NCBI RefSeq assembly: GCF_000003815.2
Contig: NC_049984.1
Location: forward strand, 19,715,939 to 19,777,938
DNA from: Branchiostoma floridae
Taxonomy: Eukaryota; Chordata; Leptocardii; Amphioxiformes; Branchiostomatidae
DNA: 62,000 nt
Direction of reading: 5' to 3'
The notes under the pieces were generated by a model. That model saw only the letters and a program-made list of their open reading frames with translations. It was not told the DNA's origin and did not search any database. The translations under genes were made by a program, and so were the position numbers. Positions 10,981-21,869 of this stretch are shown piece after piece (the first letter of the stretch is position 1; each line of letters opens with the position of its first letter).

Positions 10981-12081
10981 TGTGGTATAGAAAGGAAGTA
11001 TGCTCTTCTTCACAGGGCGGGCTTGCCGCTGCCTCTGATATTCCCTGTGCTGTTGGTACGTGATGTGTGACATTTGGTCACTCGTTATCTAGCAATGTTA
11101 ACTTGGTCGTGATATGCCATCGACGTCCTTAATTAAATACACATTCAAAATTAGTCTTATACAGGTTGAATTACACCTCATTTATTCTTACCAAAACCAA
11201 ACAAAATAACAGAATTCTAACCCGAAGGGCCTTTCCGGGAAGTTTTTCCGGTGAGAAGGCTGGTCCGTTTTCCACTATTCAGAAGTGGTATCCCGTGTCA
11301 CTGAAGTGGGCGGACAGGATTACGCTAGTGGTCTCTCGCTGGAACACTACTTTCTATTGTTGCAGACATTAAACATTTTACAAATACGATAATCTTTATT
11401 GACACGACAAAAGTACAGGACTTTCGTAAGGACTCTACTCTATCGAATGGCTTTCGAAAACGATGGAACTCAATCATGGCCTGTCCCCGTTTTTTCCTCG
11501 CCAAGTCCCGGATAAGCTTGTCTGGGCTGTTGAACAGCATCTCCAGCGCGCCCAGGATACGTTTTTTTTTATCCGTGCTTCATTTTCGACCCCTGTGAGC
11601 AAAACGTCTTCTCGAGCTAAAACTTCCATGCAGGAATGGTCTACAGAAAATGTACTTGAGAGTGAGAAAACTTTTATTTACATGGATATCACGTACGCAA
11701 AGACGAGAGACCTACCTTCTTGAAAACGATATCATTTTGCAAAATAGGAAAAAAAATCTACCACAAGAAGATTATGTATAAGGTTATGAATGACCAATTA
11801 GAAAAGAGAAATTAAGAATCTAAGTGTTTTAAAAATGACATTTTGCAAAAATGTTACCATTATGGGAATACTATCACACATCATCAGATTATACATTAAA
11901 CTGTAAGTTACGATGTACAAAAGATGAGAAAAGAAAGTCTAAGCAGCTTTGTTTGCTTCGGTGTCATCACCAACCCTCATATTGTCTTTGTCGAATTTCG
12001 GGATTGCCGACGCGGGCAAAGCGGTCACCAGTTTATCATTCAACCACCATTTACGCAAGCGTACATGTGTTTCTACTGTTG
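10981..12081. other. no recognised gene
   Basis: Short frames on both strands, the longest an 88-codon plus frame at 11851-12117. A 71-codon minus frame at 11325-11540 (MLFNSPDKLIRDLARKK...) has no motif I know. Confidence 0.4.
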
Positions 12082-12421
12082 TCATTCGTACTGAGTGTCA
12101 GGCATAACGGTTCTTAAATCCACAGGGGTGTCAACATCTTGTGTACCTGTTACTGATGGTGTGGGGGTTCGGTTCTGAGGCAGTGGGTTCTGAAGGGCCA
12201 GGCGGAACATTTCATTTCTTGGCTCTCCTAAATCCTGGGTGTTTTCCTCCCCAATGAACTCGACCTTCTCATTTTTGGAGGGGTCATATTTTCTTTTGTT
12301 GGCTAGTTTTTCTTTCAGGGACTTCCAGACATTATCCCTCCGGACCGTTTTTTCGTCAGATGGGTTTACATTTTCTACATGGAGACCTGTGATAATACCA
12401 CTAAGTCGCTGCTTCGCTTCA
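12082..12421 (-). CDS. exon with the start of a HECT-like (G2E3-type) domain, truncated
   Basis: The minus-strand acceptor TTTTTTCTCCTTTCAG is followed by one base and 112 open codons, ending in TGA at 12082-12084. The translation includes VRRDNVWKSLKEKLANKRKYD, then NEKVEFIGEENTQDLGEPRN and EMFRLALQN. The order R..vW.....l.....fd....l.V.F.gE...D.G.PR.E.FRL matches the opening of the HECT E3-ligase-like domain in the expanded G2E3-type families of fish and invertebrates. HECT domains pass ubiquitin from a catalytic Cys near the C-terminus; here the domain stops after about 45 residues and the Cys is absent. The tail (PTPSVTGTQDVDTPVDLRTV) is low complexity. Either a 3'-truncated exon or a decoy-length protein; possibly linked to mobile elements. 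Confidence 0.55.
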
Positions 12422-12429
12422 CTGAAAGG

Positions 12430-14259
12430 AGAAAAAATTTACAGAAATGGCCAAATGAGCACATAAATTTGAACCACTCCACAACACAGCCCAAGTATTT
12501 CTGATATTCATCTGGGTGAGAATGGTGATACATATCTTCCAAACTGTTACAAAATGTTAAAACTACATGTATTGCTCATTACCACTCGAATTGCTGTTTG
12601 TTCAACAGATATCTGGCAGCTACTTGATGAATATACCATCCTCTGGCACCTGCCCTGCCTGACGGTCGGCTTCATGTAGTTTACGTGCCAACGGATCTCC
12701 CGAAGACAATACTGTGTTTACGTTTCGTCTTCTTCTTGTTATTTTGAACCACTAATATCAATATCAGACTCGCTGTCCGTAGCAGTATCTTTATCGGTTG
12801 TATTTGTACTCATTTCCTGTCTGACTTCACTTTCATTCCTTAAAATAGTCTTACAGGAATGAAATTTCTTAATCAATATTGGGGAAGGTCCGAAGGGCCT
12901 GTCACCTGTGTTAATGTGAGTGGATGCGATAATAGACTTAAGGTACATATCAGAATTGATTTCTGGACTGGTTCCTGTAGAAGTCTACCCCATTTTCACC
13001 AATTATGATTACAGAATTAATTATAGAATTAGAGTTGTACTAGAATTAAACATTCAGTGTCTTGTAATGTCTTCTGTTGACATCTATGGCTATCTAGCAT
13101 ATCTTAACCTAACAAAATACTGATTAAGTAAAAATCGATGCCTTTGGAACAATACAGTTAACAATACTGAACAGAAAATTCTTGAAATGTTTGCGGTGGT
13201 TTCATGTTTTTTGTTTTTGCCGTGACTCCTTACCGCAAGCCTAAAACCAATGTTCATTACTGTACAGCACTAACACAAACTCTAAACCAGAGCAACAGTC
13301 CATTTTCCCCTTATCACAACATTGAATTACCTCATGAACTTAAATACATTTACATTATATCATAATCCCCTATAAATAAAGTAAAAAGAACAATCACCTT
13401 AATGGGTTGCAACTTTTTCACACCACTAGGCATCTCCTCCATATGCTGACACCCTTTACATTCGCTGACCTGCAAATGTATTGGTGTCTCCTCAGTCATC
13501 TAATAATGAGTCTATGAAAACTGTGATATGTCAGTTAACACTGCTTGAACACTTATCAATAAAGGAATGTGTTGCATAACAAGTTGTCACAAGGCTGTTT
13601 TTTTGGGGGAAATTATTTTAGCAAGATGGCAGTTTAACTAATGTTATACATCTCATTACATAATTTAGCCATGGTTTCTTCCAATACAATTGGTGGTTAA
13701 ATATGTACGGAATATAGTCTGGCTGCCACTCATCAATCACACAGTATCTTAACTCATGTGTTAACAACAAATTGACAAGATCAAAATATGATAGCTGAAT
13801 GCTTACCGATTTCTTGATGTGCACTGACTGATCGGGCCAGTAGAATCGGACTGCAATGGCATATATTGTTTTACCCTGGCCATTGTGTCCACCAGTTTCA
13901 TCAGTGTGAGCTGGTTTGGCCAGCTTTAAGCACCTTCACCAGAATCTTTTTTTTTTCTTTTGATCACCAAATTTCTTGTACAACAAAATGCCATTGCCTG
14001 TTGCAAAAAAAGAAAGTTACCTACTCTTTCTGCGTAGTAATTGGCTCATCCATATGAAGCTATGGGGAAGTGCCTGGAGTCGCGCGAAGATGTGATTCGT
14101 ATAATCTTTTCAAACCTGCTATCGCCACGAGAAGTTCCTCTACACCAACCTTGCCGTTTTGCCTTGTCTGCGTCCTAGGAAATGCGTATTGGAAAATGCC
14201 GCCGCCGTGACACCGGCTTGGGGATGAGTCCGTTCTTCTTACAGTGCACAGTCTATCTT
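12430..14259. other. no recognised gene
   Basis: AT-rich sequence with short frames only. A 69-codon minus frame at 12739-12948 has an Asp/Ser/Thr-rich end and no recognisable domain. Confidence 0.4.
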
Positions 14260-14290
14260 GCCCTTATATAGGCGTCGCCTATATAGGGGC
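14260..14290. repeat. near-perfect 31-bp palindrome
   Basis: GCCCTTATATAGGCG (14260-14274), one T, then CGCCTATATAGGGGC (14276-14290). The arms are 15 bp with one mismatch and a one-base centre. It ends two bases before the left TIR of the tandem-array element. Confidence 0.95.
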
Positions 14291-14438
14291 AATTTGTAGC
14301 CACAACGAATGCAATATGGAATTATAATATGGCATCGCCAATCACAACGCAATAAAGATAGCTAGATCGAGTGACCTGATCCGCAACTCCCATTCACCTT
14401 AAATACTGCCACGTAAACCGTTATAGAGGCATTCTCAA

Positions 14439-15392
14439 GGCACTGCTCTTCTAACTTACTGTTAGGTGTATCCAAACATCCAGTGGCACTACTCTTCTAA
14501 CTTACTGTTAGGTATCAAAACATCCAGTGGCACTGCTCTTCTAATTTACTGTTAGGTATCAAAACATCCAATGGCACTGCTCTTCTAACTTACTGTTCGG
14601 TATCAAAACATCCAGTGGCACTGCTCTCCTAATTTACTATCAGGTATCAAAACATCCAATGGCACTGCTCTTCTAACTTACTGTTCGGTATCAAAACATC
14701 CAGTGACACTGCTCTTCTAATTTACTGTTGGGTATCAAAACATCCAGTGGCACTGCTCTTCTAACTTACTGTTAGGTGTATCCAAACTTCCAGTGGCACT
14801 GCTCTTCTAACTTACTGTTAGGTATCAAACCATCCAGTGGCACTGCTATTCTAATTTACTGTTGGGTATCAAAACATCCAGTGGCACTGCTCTTCTAATT
14901 TACTATCAGGTATCAAAACATCCAGTGGCACTGCTCTTCTAATTTACTGTTGGGTATCAAAACATCCAGTGGCACTGCTCTTCTAACTTACTGTTCGGTA
15001 TCAAAACATCCAGTGGCACTGCTCTTCTAATTTACTGTTGGGTATCAATACATCCAGTGGCACTGCTCTTCTAACTTACTGTAAGGTATCAAAACATCCA
15101 GTGGCACTGCTCTTCTAATTTACTGTTAGGTATCAAAACATTCAGTGGCACTGCTCTTCTAACTTACTGTTCGGTATGAAAACATCCAGTGGCACTGCTT
15201 TTCTGATTTACTGTTAGGTATCAAAACATCCAGTGGCACTGCTCTTCTAACTTACTGTTAGGTATCAAAACATCCAGTGGCACTGCTCTTCTAATTTACT
15301 GTTAGGTATCAAAACATCCAGTGGCACTGCTCTTCTAACTTACTCTGTTAGGTATCAAAACATCCAGTGGCACTGCTCTTCTACATTACTGT
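14439..15392. repeat. 44-bp minisatellite, about 22 copies
   Basis: The unit runs GGCACTGCTCTTCTAA, (C/T)TTACTGTTAGGTATC, AAAACATCCAGT. Variants at a few sites (AACTTACTG versus AATTTACTG; TTAGG, TTCGG, TTGGG, ATCAGG) tend to alternate between neighbouring copies, which suggests an 88-bp dimer as the unit of amplification. Copies 1 and 8 share a GTGTATCC variant. Confidence 0.95.
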
Positions 15393-15395
15393 TGC

Positions 15396-16186
15396 CCTGG
15401 GGGAAATGGCATCGGATGTAGCCATATCCGAGCAGGGATATTTGCGTATTTGTAACAAATGCTAGCGAATGCAAACGGATTCGAGTTGGATCCCTAAAAT
15501 ATCCGAATTTTGGATTTTTGGGATCCGGAATGAAAAGACTCAAACATATCACAAAATGGGATTTTCCATGGATGCGAAATCGTTTTTTTAGGGATTTCTT
15601 TGAATACCTGGAATGATCGGATAGCAAAGAATCCCCAAACGGTATTTCCCTCGGATGCGAAGTCGTTTTTTAAAGAATTACTTCGTATACCTGGAATGAA
15701 TAGGTCCCAAAACGGCCTTTGCCGCCGATGCGAAGTCGTTTTTCTAGGAATTTCTTCGTATATTTGTCATGGTCGGATCCTAAAGAATCCCAATACGGAA
15801 TTTGCCGCGGATGCGAAGTCGTTTTTACAGGATTTTCTTGTATATTTGTCATGGTCGGATCCTGAAGAATCCCAATACGGAATTTGCCGCGGATGCGAAG
15901 TCTATTTGAAAGGATTTTCCTTGTATATTTGGCATGGTCGGATCCTAAGAAATTCCAATAAGGCATTTGCCCCGGATGCGAAGTCGTTTTTTAGGGATTT
16001 CGTCGTATTTTTGGAATAATCGGATCCTAATTAGTTTTTTTAAAAAAACGGCATTTGTTGCGGATACGAAATCGCTTTTTCGGAGATTTCTTCGTTTACT
16101 TACGTTACCCTTAGCATTTGCCGCGGATACGTTAGGTCCAATATGTTTTTTTTAGAATTCCAAACGTATTATTGGACGCATTTTCC
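15396..16186. repeat. ~82-bp tandem array, about 8 copies
   Basis: GGATCCTAAAGAATCC, ATACGGAATTTGCCGCGG, ATGCGAAGTCGTTTTT and TTCTTGTATATTTGTCATGG follow each other in each unit. GGATCC starts at 15775, 15857, 15940 and 16022, giving periods of 82-83 bp. Outer copies are diverged. The array reads open for 139 codons on plus and 98 on minus, but this follows from the repeat and I do not call a gene. Confidence 0.9.
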
Positions 16187-16207
16187 TGCATTCGTTGTGG
16201 CTACAAA

Positions 16208-16680
16208 CAGATCTGGCATTTGAATGTTCCGCTCGCTTTAGTATATCCCTGCTTCACACATTCCTGAATATTAACGTTATTCTCACCTATACCTTCACCT
16301 CAGTAGGCAGATCCGACATGCCTACAGAGAAAATATTTATATTACTGTATGCCTATAAAATACATAGGAGTGAATGGATTTATGAATGATTAACCTTTAT
16401 TCAAAACCAAATACTAAGTGATTGAAACTACAGAAAATAATAAAAAGAGAAAATACAATGTGATTATGCAGAGAAATGTATATCATGTCAAGATGATATA
16501 CTAGTACAATCCAATGTATGTCACAGTTTCCTTTGTTACCTACACTAGATTCCACTAGCATTGTAGTAACTGAAATTGTTGTAATATAACATATATGTGT
16601 AGTATCGGACTGAACCTTTCGTTGTATATACATTGCCACTGATGCAATTTAAGTACATATCACATCATCTCAATCAGCCA
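16208..16680. other. no recognised gene
   Basis: AT-rich DNA with short frames only. Confidence 0.4.
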
Positions 16681-17153
16681 CTAGCCTCTCCGGCCATTCT
16701 CCTCATCTTCAAATTGACGTACTCCATCTTCCATTTCATACTCTCCCTCGTCTTCTGACCAGTCACTTTCCTCCGACACCTCACTTTCCTCCGATACATC
16801 ACTCTCCTCCTGTGCTTCACTGTCATCTACACCCCCTGCCCAACGTCTAGGTATTCCTTCCCTACAATGTGTATGTCTGTCTGGCACATCTCTTTTGCTA
16901 GGCTCGGTAGAGCTTATCCTTGTGTATCTAGCGTGGGGGTTCTTTGCAATCATGGCTTCCACCCCGGCTGGCATCGGTCAATGATCCTGGTGAGTTTCTT
17001 GGCCCGCCAGGATGGTCGCCTGACCACCCATGTTTTCTCCCGCTCCTCATCGGTTTCTTCATCAGACATGAGTTCAAGCCTGGCGTCGCTCAGGTACTTC
17101 AGGTCTGCTGGACTCAGGAAATCCTGGCCAATCTTTACCCTGAGGTCCTTCAT
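16681..17153 (-). pseudogene. terminal exon of an unknown transposon-associated gene, one frameshift
   Basis: The acceptor TTGTTTTTTTAG directly precedes ATGAAGGACCTC. The first frame contains SDEETDEEREKTWVVRRPSWRAKKLTRIID; the second, overlapping frame continues with MIAKNPHARYTRISSTEPSKR and ends in an acidic tail (EESDVSEESEVSEESDWSEDEGEYE) before a TAG at 16681. One shift near 16970 joins the two. The pattern acidic stretch, then WVVR.P.WR..KL.R.ID, then a basic SKR stretch recurs in uncharacterised invertebrate proteins I associate with mobile elements, by memory only. Role unknown. Confidence 0.5.
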
Positions 17154-17971
17154 CTAAAAAAACAACAAATGATTCGGAATGGAGCGGAAGTTAAACAATC
17201 TCCAGAAGTCTATTGTATTTAGACAATGTCACATCCCACTATTACTTTGGCCATGAAATTGGAAAATAGCCATGAAACAAAGAAGATTAACCTACAATAA
17301 ATTCACATTCAACCCATTGTGTCGGTTCTAGTGAACAATAAAAATGCGCTACGAAATAAAACACATCAAATTTGCAAGACACAAGGTTGGTACGTACCAA
17401 ATGGAAAGTTCCTCAACAATCCTCGTAAATTTTCACTCTTAACGAAAAATCAGTGCTCAGAAAAAATAAGCCTGGGGGCAAATAACATTTCTTCTTTCTT
17501 GTGCATGTGTATTCAATCCATACTTCCGGGTTTGAGGCATATCTATGTCGCATTGAAAAAAAGAAACTTCAGCGCCCAACGAAAACAACAACAAGCCGTT
17601 ATATGCATAGTGGATGAATTATCAGCATGGTTGCTACATGGCGTTGTTTGGAGTTTTCGTGTGAAGTGATTGGCTAACATTGTTATATTCTTGTGTGGTT
17701 TGGTAAGATTCAAGATGGAGTTGTTTACGTCCGGCACAAACCTTCTTTCTTTGGGCCACATTTTTGACCAGTTAGTGCCTCTACCTATTGTTTCAATTGA
17801 ACTTGGGAGAAGACCTTGACCTTCAGTTGGCGGAAATTCTCCGGCCCTGGGAGCACGTGGGTGTTACCTGACCATTTGCAGGATGCTGGGTGAATCTTGG
17901 AGGCACAGCACGTTGACCCTGGGGTGACTGGAATTTTGCCTTTGTGCTCTTGCTGGTGTAGTTACGCAGAC
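17154..17971. other. no recognised gene
   Basis: A 116-codon plus frame (17319-17669) has no motif I know. Possibly intron of the minus-strand exon set. Confidence 0.35.
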
Positions 17972-18461
17972 CTATAATGGGGTTAAAACCACTCTTTTGA
18001 TGTTGGAAACCATCACGCGGGTTCCGAATCCATTCAAGGGATAACCATCTGAGCAATACAGAGCTTTCTTGACCGTCCCCATGTTCGACAGGTTGCTGTT
18101 GTCCGTAACGTGTACATGGCTTGTTTCTTCAGCTACGACGTTCAGGAAAGAGTTCACTTGTCACCAATATCTTGTAGCTAAGTTTGCGTCACGTCTGGGC
18201 GGAATGGTGGATAAAACCAGGGGAGTGTGTGGCAACTTATCGCGGGAAGTCTGAATGAGTTTTCGAAAACTCTCAGTAACAGCCGTTAGGTCCTCTGACG
18301 TCGTTTGTTCCAACATGTAACAGGATAGCTTTGGGGGCGTGCATATCTGCCCCAACCTGGACACAAACAGGTGGAAGTGCCACTGTTGGACATACAGTAA
18401 AACGCTTACATTGTTGTGTAGAACGGGAATTAGCAGTAAATCGTCTAGGAAAGTTTTTCAT
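17972..18461 (-). pseudogene. SGNH-hydrolase-like (GDSL esterase fold) domain, broken
   Basis: On the minus strand three overlapping frames give, in order, KAILLHVGTNDVRG; then SEDLTAVTESFRKLIQTSR with TPLVLSTIPPRRDANL; then VNSFLNVVAEETSHVHVTDN with YPLNGFGTRVMVSNIKRVV. These are the G-x-N-D block, the following beta-strand block and the terminal D-G/x-x-L-N-x-x-G block of SGNH hydrolases. Where the final block normally reads DG.HL, this copy has DGYPL, so the catalytic His is missing, and the first block (GDS) is not seen. Two frame changes and a stop make it a pseudogene. Similar domains occur in ORF1 of CR1-type LINEs and in orphan invertebrate gene families; which applies here is unclear. 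Confidence 0.55.
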
Positions 18462-18634
18462 TGATAGACAATATGCAATTCATCTGTTAACTCAACCAGC
18501 TGTAAAGGAGCAACAGGCTTTCTTAACTGTGCCAGTAGGGTTGTAGCACACCCATGCCTTCTGGGGCATGTCGTTGATCCTCGCCTATGGCCGACACTTT
18601 GCTTGCAAGAAGATATAACCACCTGGCTTACCTA
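18462..18634. other. spacer or intron between minus-strand remnants
   Basis: No coding motif. A GTAAGC donor on the minus strand at about 18629-18634 follows the exon above it. Confidence 0.4.
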
Positions 18635-19055
18635 TTGATGTCTATCTTGGATAAGTCTCCAACCTGGCGGTGCCACGGCATCCAGCGATCTAAGATGTAC
18701 TTCTTCATGGCCAAATTTGCTGCTTTGCGGTCATTTTGCTGAGACCCTGACCGCCTGCTGCCTCGTGTCAGTCGGCCACGACATTTACTTAATCCGCCTC
18801 TGCTCCATAACCTTTCTCCAGGAAGAAATTCTTCACCGAGTGTGAGGGCAGCTTCTCGGCATCACCTACTGACTGCTTGCAGAGGCCGACCAAACCAGCA
18901 TGTCCAAGGTCTGTTTTATCTGATGTCATCGCCTCATCAAACCTCCTCACATCTATATCATCGTGCCCTGCGTCTCGCGTGTGCTTTGCCATCCTTTTCA
19001 GTATATGGTTGTGGTCTTCACACTCGTGGTGGATTAGGCCTGTTGTAATGTCCAT
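18635..19055 (-). pseudogene. exon of an unknown repeated invertebrate gene family, decayed
   Basis: The minus strand reads HECEDHNHILKRMAKHTRD, RRFDEAMTSD, LVGLCKQSVGDAEKLPSHSVK, FFLEKGYGAEAD, then a TAA, NVVAD, a TGA, HEAAGGQGLS, and after a shift NLAMKKYILDRWMPWHRQVG, DLSKIDINR, with a GTAAGC donor. I remember the order H.eCeDH.HvLKRi, KQSV.DAE.L, DGRGLS, WMPW from large families of uncharacterised proteins in cnidarians and amphioxus; this memory is unverified. Two stops and a shift show decay. Function unknown. Confidence 0.5.
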
Positions 19056-19099
19056 TTCAGTTACATACAGATGTTTTGATGTCGCCTCTAGTAATGCTT

Positions 19100-20873
19100 A
19101 GAAACTTCCTGTCTCTCCATCTCACTCACGGTGAGAATGTGTTACTCTAGGCTTATGCCGCACATACACTCTGTTACATCCTTCTGCTCGGCACTTAAAC
19201 TCAGTAGGTTTCTGCAGTGACAAACCTTATACAACATCAAGGTCCTCTGCCAACACCAGGTCCACAGTTTAGCTGCCCTTCTGTGTAGCTTGTCACTCCT
19301 GGTGTGATGTTCTCCGGTCAAAGGTCTGACAAGGCAAACCGGTGGTCCACTGAGTTCCATCGTCTGAGTTCAACATTAGACATCGTCCTTTGAATCGTCC
19401 TTGTCCTCGTGGCCAGAGGGCCGTCCATTGGCAACATTACGCTCTTAGCTTCCATCAAACTGGCAGATATAGTAAGGATACAAGGCAGAATTTCTAACAG
19501 TGTCTCCAGTGTGCTTACTGAAGTACACACTCCAGCACTTGCTCATCTCTTCCTTCTCCATCCAGGCAAGGAATTCATCTCAAGAGCTGAATTGGTGTGT
19601 TTTCTTCCCAGCTTCCAGAAGTACCATGGTACATGGGATATAAACCGACAGCAAATAAACCCGCAAAGGTTTTCAGAGGGAGTTTTGTGATCTTTTAGCA
19701 GATGAAAAATATCATTAGTTATCGGTTAGGGCAGCGCTGTGTAGAGTGCCGTTGATATCTTGTATTGGGAACAACATTTTGGTTTAAGATACTTCAGTAG
19801 GAGTCAGTGCATGTGGGCCTTTCACTGCGGAGTCACTGCCTGTCTCACCATCGGGCTGGTCTGGTGTGGCAGCCTGTGTCATGTCCAAAAACATGTAGCT
19901 ATCACGGATACTCACCTTTGACGACAGGGTTTTTTGAGCTTATATAATAGTACTCCCTCAACAGCAACCCCTCCCTCTTCTTCAATCTCTCATATGGGAA
20001 CCCTGCCTTTTCCCCCAATGTCGTCTAAAAGTAGTTATAAAAAGAAATTAGTTGTCATGTTCAGCAGCTGTAAATATACGGAGAGCCATTCCAATATCAC
20101 CAGAGATGTTAAGTAAAAAATTAAATACTAAGTAAATAAAATTTTGTTTACACTCAAACGTACGGAATACTGATGACCAGTTTTTGTGTTTATTGTAGTC
20201 TAGGGCTGCCAACTTGCACCGGGCTTCATAGACAATGGGCGGAATGCATACCTTTTGGAGACATACATTAGAATGTGGTTTTGGAAGGACTCCAGATCAG
20301 ATTTTGCTTTGAAGTGAATTTGGAGTATTATAAATCTCAGTACTACTATACGCCATTGGTGCTAAAAGCGCAACACATTACTTACTTAAACTTCACACAA
20401 TAATCATCATTCTCTTTCTGTATTGCTATTTGGATGAACTATAACTCGTGTTGTGCAGCTGCACAAGGTTATCAAATGTAATAAATTACCCATGCTACAT
20501 ACATCTTGTTGTTATTACTATAATTTCAGTCTACAGAAGAAGGAGAAGTGAACAAGTCACAGTCAGGTACCGGTCTTCATAATGTTGTACTATTCACGAT
20601 TTTTCTTCTTGTCGGCTTTGACCTCAACTCTACACTCCTCCAGGCCTGTAGCCTCATCTGCTTCCTTGATCAACTCCTTTGCCAGATCTGTCCTCTTATT
20701 CTGCATACCCCGAACTGTTCCGGCGTGTCCATCCTTTTACTGATAAGGAAGACAAAAAAATATTAGTACATATCCATTAAAGAAATATACTACAGTCCCT
20801 CAAGATAATGTTGTCCCTCCTGCCTGAACAGTCTGCCTTTTTGGCATGTTTCATGTATCATTCATCTTGCTTT
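19100..20873. other. no recognised gene
   Basis: Short frames only, the longest 93 codons. Some GT/AG-like signals but no coding motif that I can name. Confidence 0.4.
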
Positions 20874-21869
20874 CTACTTTGTGCAACAGTAATTGGCTCC
20901 GGCGATGTGTAGGTCGACGAAAGCCTGGTCTCCCTCGACTTTTTTCTTGTACACCGTCTCTATGTGGAAGTCTTGGAATTCTTCCTCTGGAGACCTAACT
21001 TCGTTCACACTCTTCGCTCGGCACACAGCAGCGAAGTGGTTCTTTTTTCCGCACTTTCTGCATTCTTTTCCGTTTGCAGGACACTTGTCTGCTGTGTTGT
21101 GGCCTTTGCCACATCTTCCACATGTGTTGGTTGGCCCCGTGTACTTGGGCTTTCCTCTCCCGCCACTCCCCGTTGCTCTAGTTTTTCTGAAAGGTCTGGG
21201 CGGGACGTAGGGTGTCCTGTGTTGAGTCTGAACTCCATGCACGTCGTTGCTGGGAACTGGTTGGGCGATCGATTTCAAAGTTGATTGGTCGGACTCATAG
21301 GTCCTGGCCACCCGTATGGCCTCATCCAACTTTAGTTCAGACCCTTTGCCGATCAGCTTCTTTCTAACTTCGTTTGAGTTGGTCCCGAACACTAATCGGT
21401 CCAATACCATTTCGTTGGTATCCTTGAAATTACAATCTTTCGCTAGATTGATTAATGCTCTAATAAACTGTTCCACTGGCTCATTCGCGCCTTGGGTTCT
21501 GTTGTGGAATTTGTATCTTGCCAGCACCTGGTTTGACTTTGGCTTGACATACGTTGCAAATTTGTCGTAGTACGTTTTCAGTTTTTTCTGGTCGTCGTTG
21601 TCCCCAAACGCAAACGTGTTCAATATGTCTCTGCCGGACTCATTGATCCAGATCTTCAAGAACGAGACCTTGACTACTTCGTCCTTGTCTTTTAACGGAC
21701 CGGAGAACATGAGTTCTGCTAGCCTGTGTTTACACAAGCTCTCGCCGGCTGGGCTTAATGACCCCCTCCCCCCGAGACGGGTGGCGGCAATTGTAGGGCC
21801 GGCCGCTAGGGGCTTGATTTTAGTCAGGCTAGAGTTCTGCATGTTCCTTAAATCTCTTCCATGCCTCAA
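20874..21869 (-). CDS. Ty3/gypsy Gag (capsid/nucleocapsid) protein
   Basis: 331 aa, uninterrupted. Residues about 50-200 look like a retrotransposon capsid: FLKIWINESGRDILNTFAF, then YDKFATYVKPKSNQVLARYKF, EPVEQFIRALINLAKDCNF, LVFGTNSNEVRKKLI and LDEAIRVARTYE. Two zinc knuckles follow: CX2CX3HX5C at 250-263 and CX2CX4HX4C at 270-283. Gag assembles the particle that packages element RNA. The frame ends at YCCTK, about where the aspartic protease would begin; no protease Asp-Thr/Ser-Gly is found downstream. On this strand the RNase H piece (23.4-24.9 kb) lies upstream of Gag, the wrong order for a single element, so these are two insertions or a rearrangement. The true start may be earlier or internal. 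Confidence 0.8.
   Translation of the reverse strand: MRHGRDLRNMQNSSLTKIKPLAAGPTIAATRLGGRGSLSPAGESLCKHRLAELMFSGPLKDKDEVVKVSFLKIWINESGRDILNTFAFGDNDDQKKLKTYYDKFATYVKPKSNQVLARYKFHNRTQGANEPVEQFIRALINLAKDCNFKDTNEMVLDRLVFGTNSNEVRKKLIGKGSELKLDEAIRVARTYESDQSTLKSIAQPVPSNDVHGVQTQHRTPYVPPRPFRKTRATGSGGRGKPKYTGPTNTCGRCGKGHNTADKCPANGKECRKCGKKNHFAAVCRAKSVNEVRSPEEEFQDFHIETVYKKKVEGDQAFVDLHIAGANYCCTK

Larger units (their letters stand above)
14293..16207. mobile_element. 1.9-kb TIR element whose body is two tandem arrays
   Basis: The left end 14293-14313 starts TTTGTAGCCACAACGAA and the right end 16187-16207 is its exact reverse complement (21 bp). Between them lie about 125 bp of single-copy DNA, a 44-bp array (14439-15392) and an ~82-bp array (about 15400-16180). 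No transposase frame is present, so if mobile it is non-autonomous (MITE-like). The flanks (GGGGCAA and CAGATCT) show no clear target-site duplication. Architecture is directly visible; mobility is inference. Confidence 0.75.

Noticed and set aside
14439-15392. CRISPR array
   Set aside because: Units are contiguous variants of one 44-bp sequence without unique spacers, in a eukaryotic setting.
15600-16019. 139-codon plus frame (and 98-codon minus frame) across the ~82-bp array
   Set aside because: Both strands are open because the repeat unit lacks stops in those phases. The protein is a repeat of the DNA unit with no domain.
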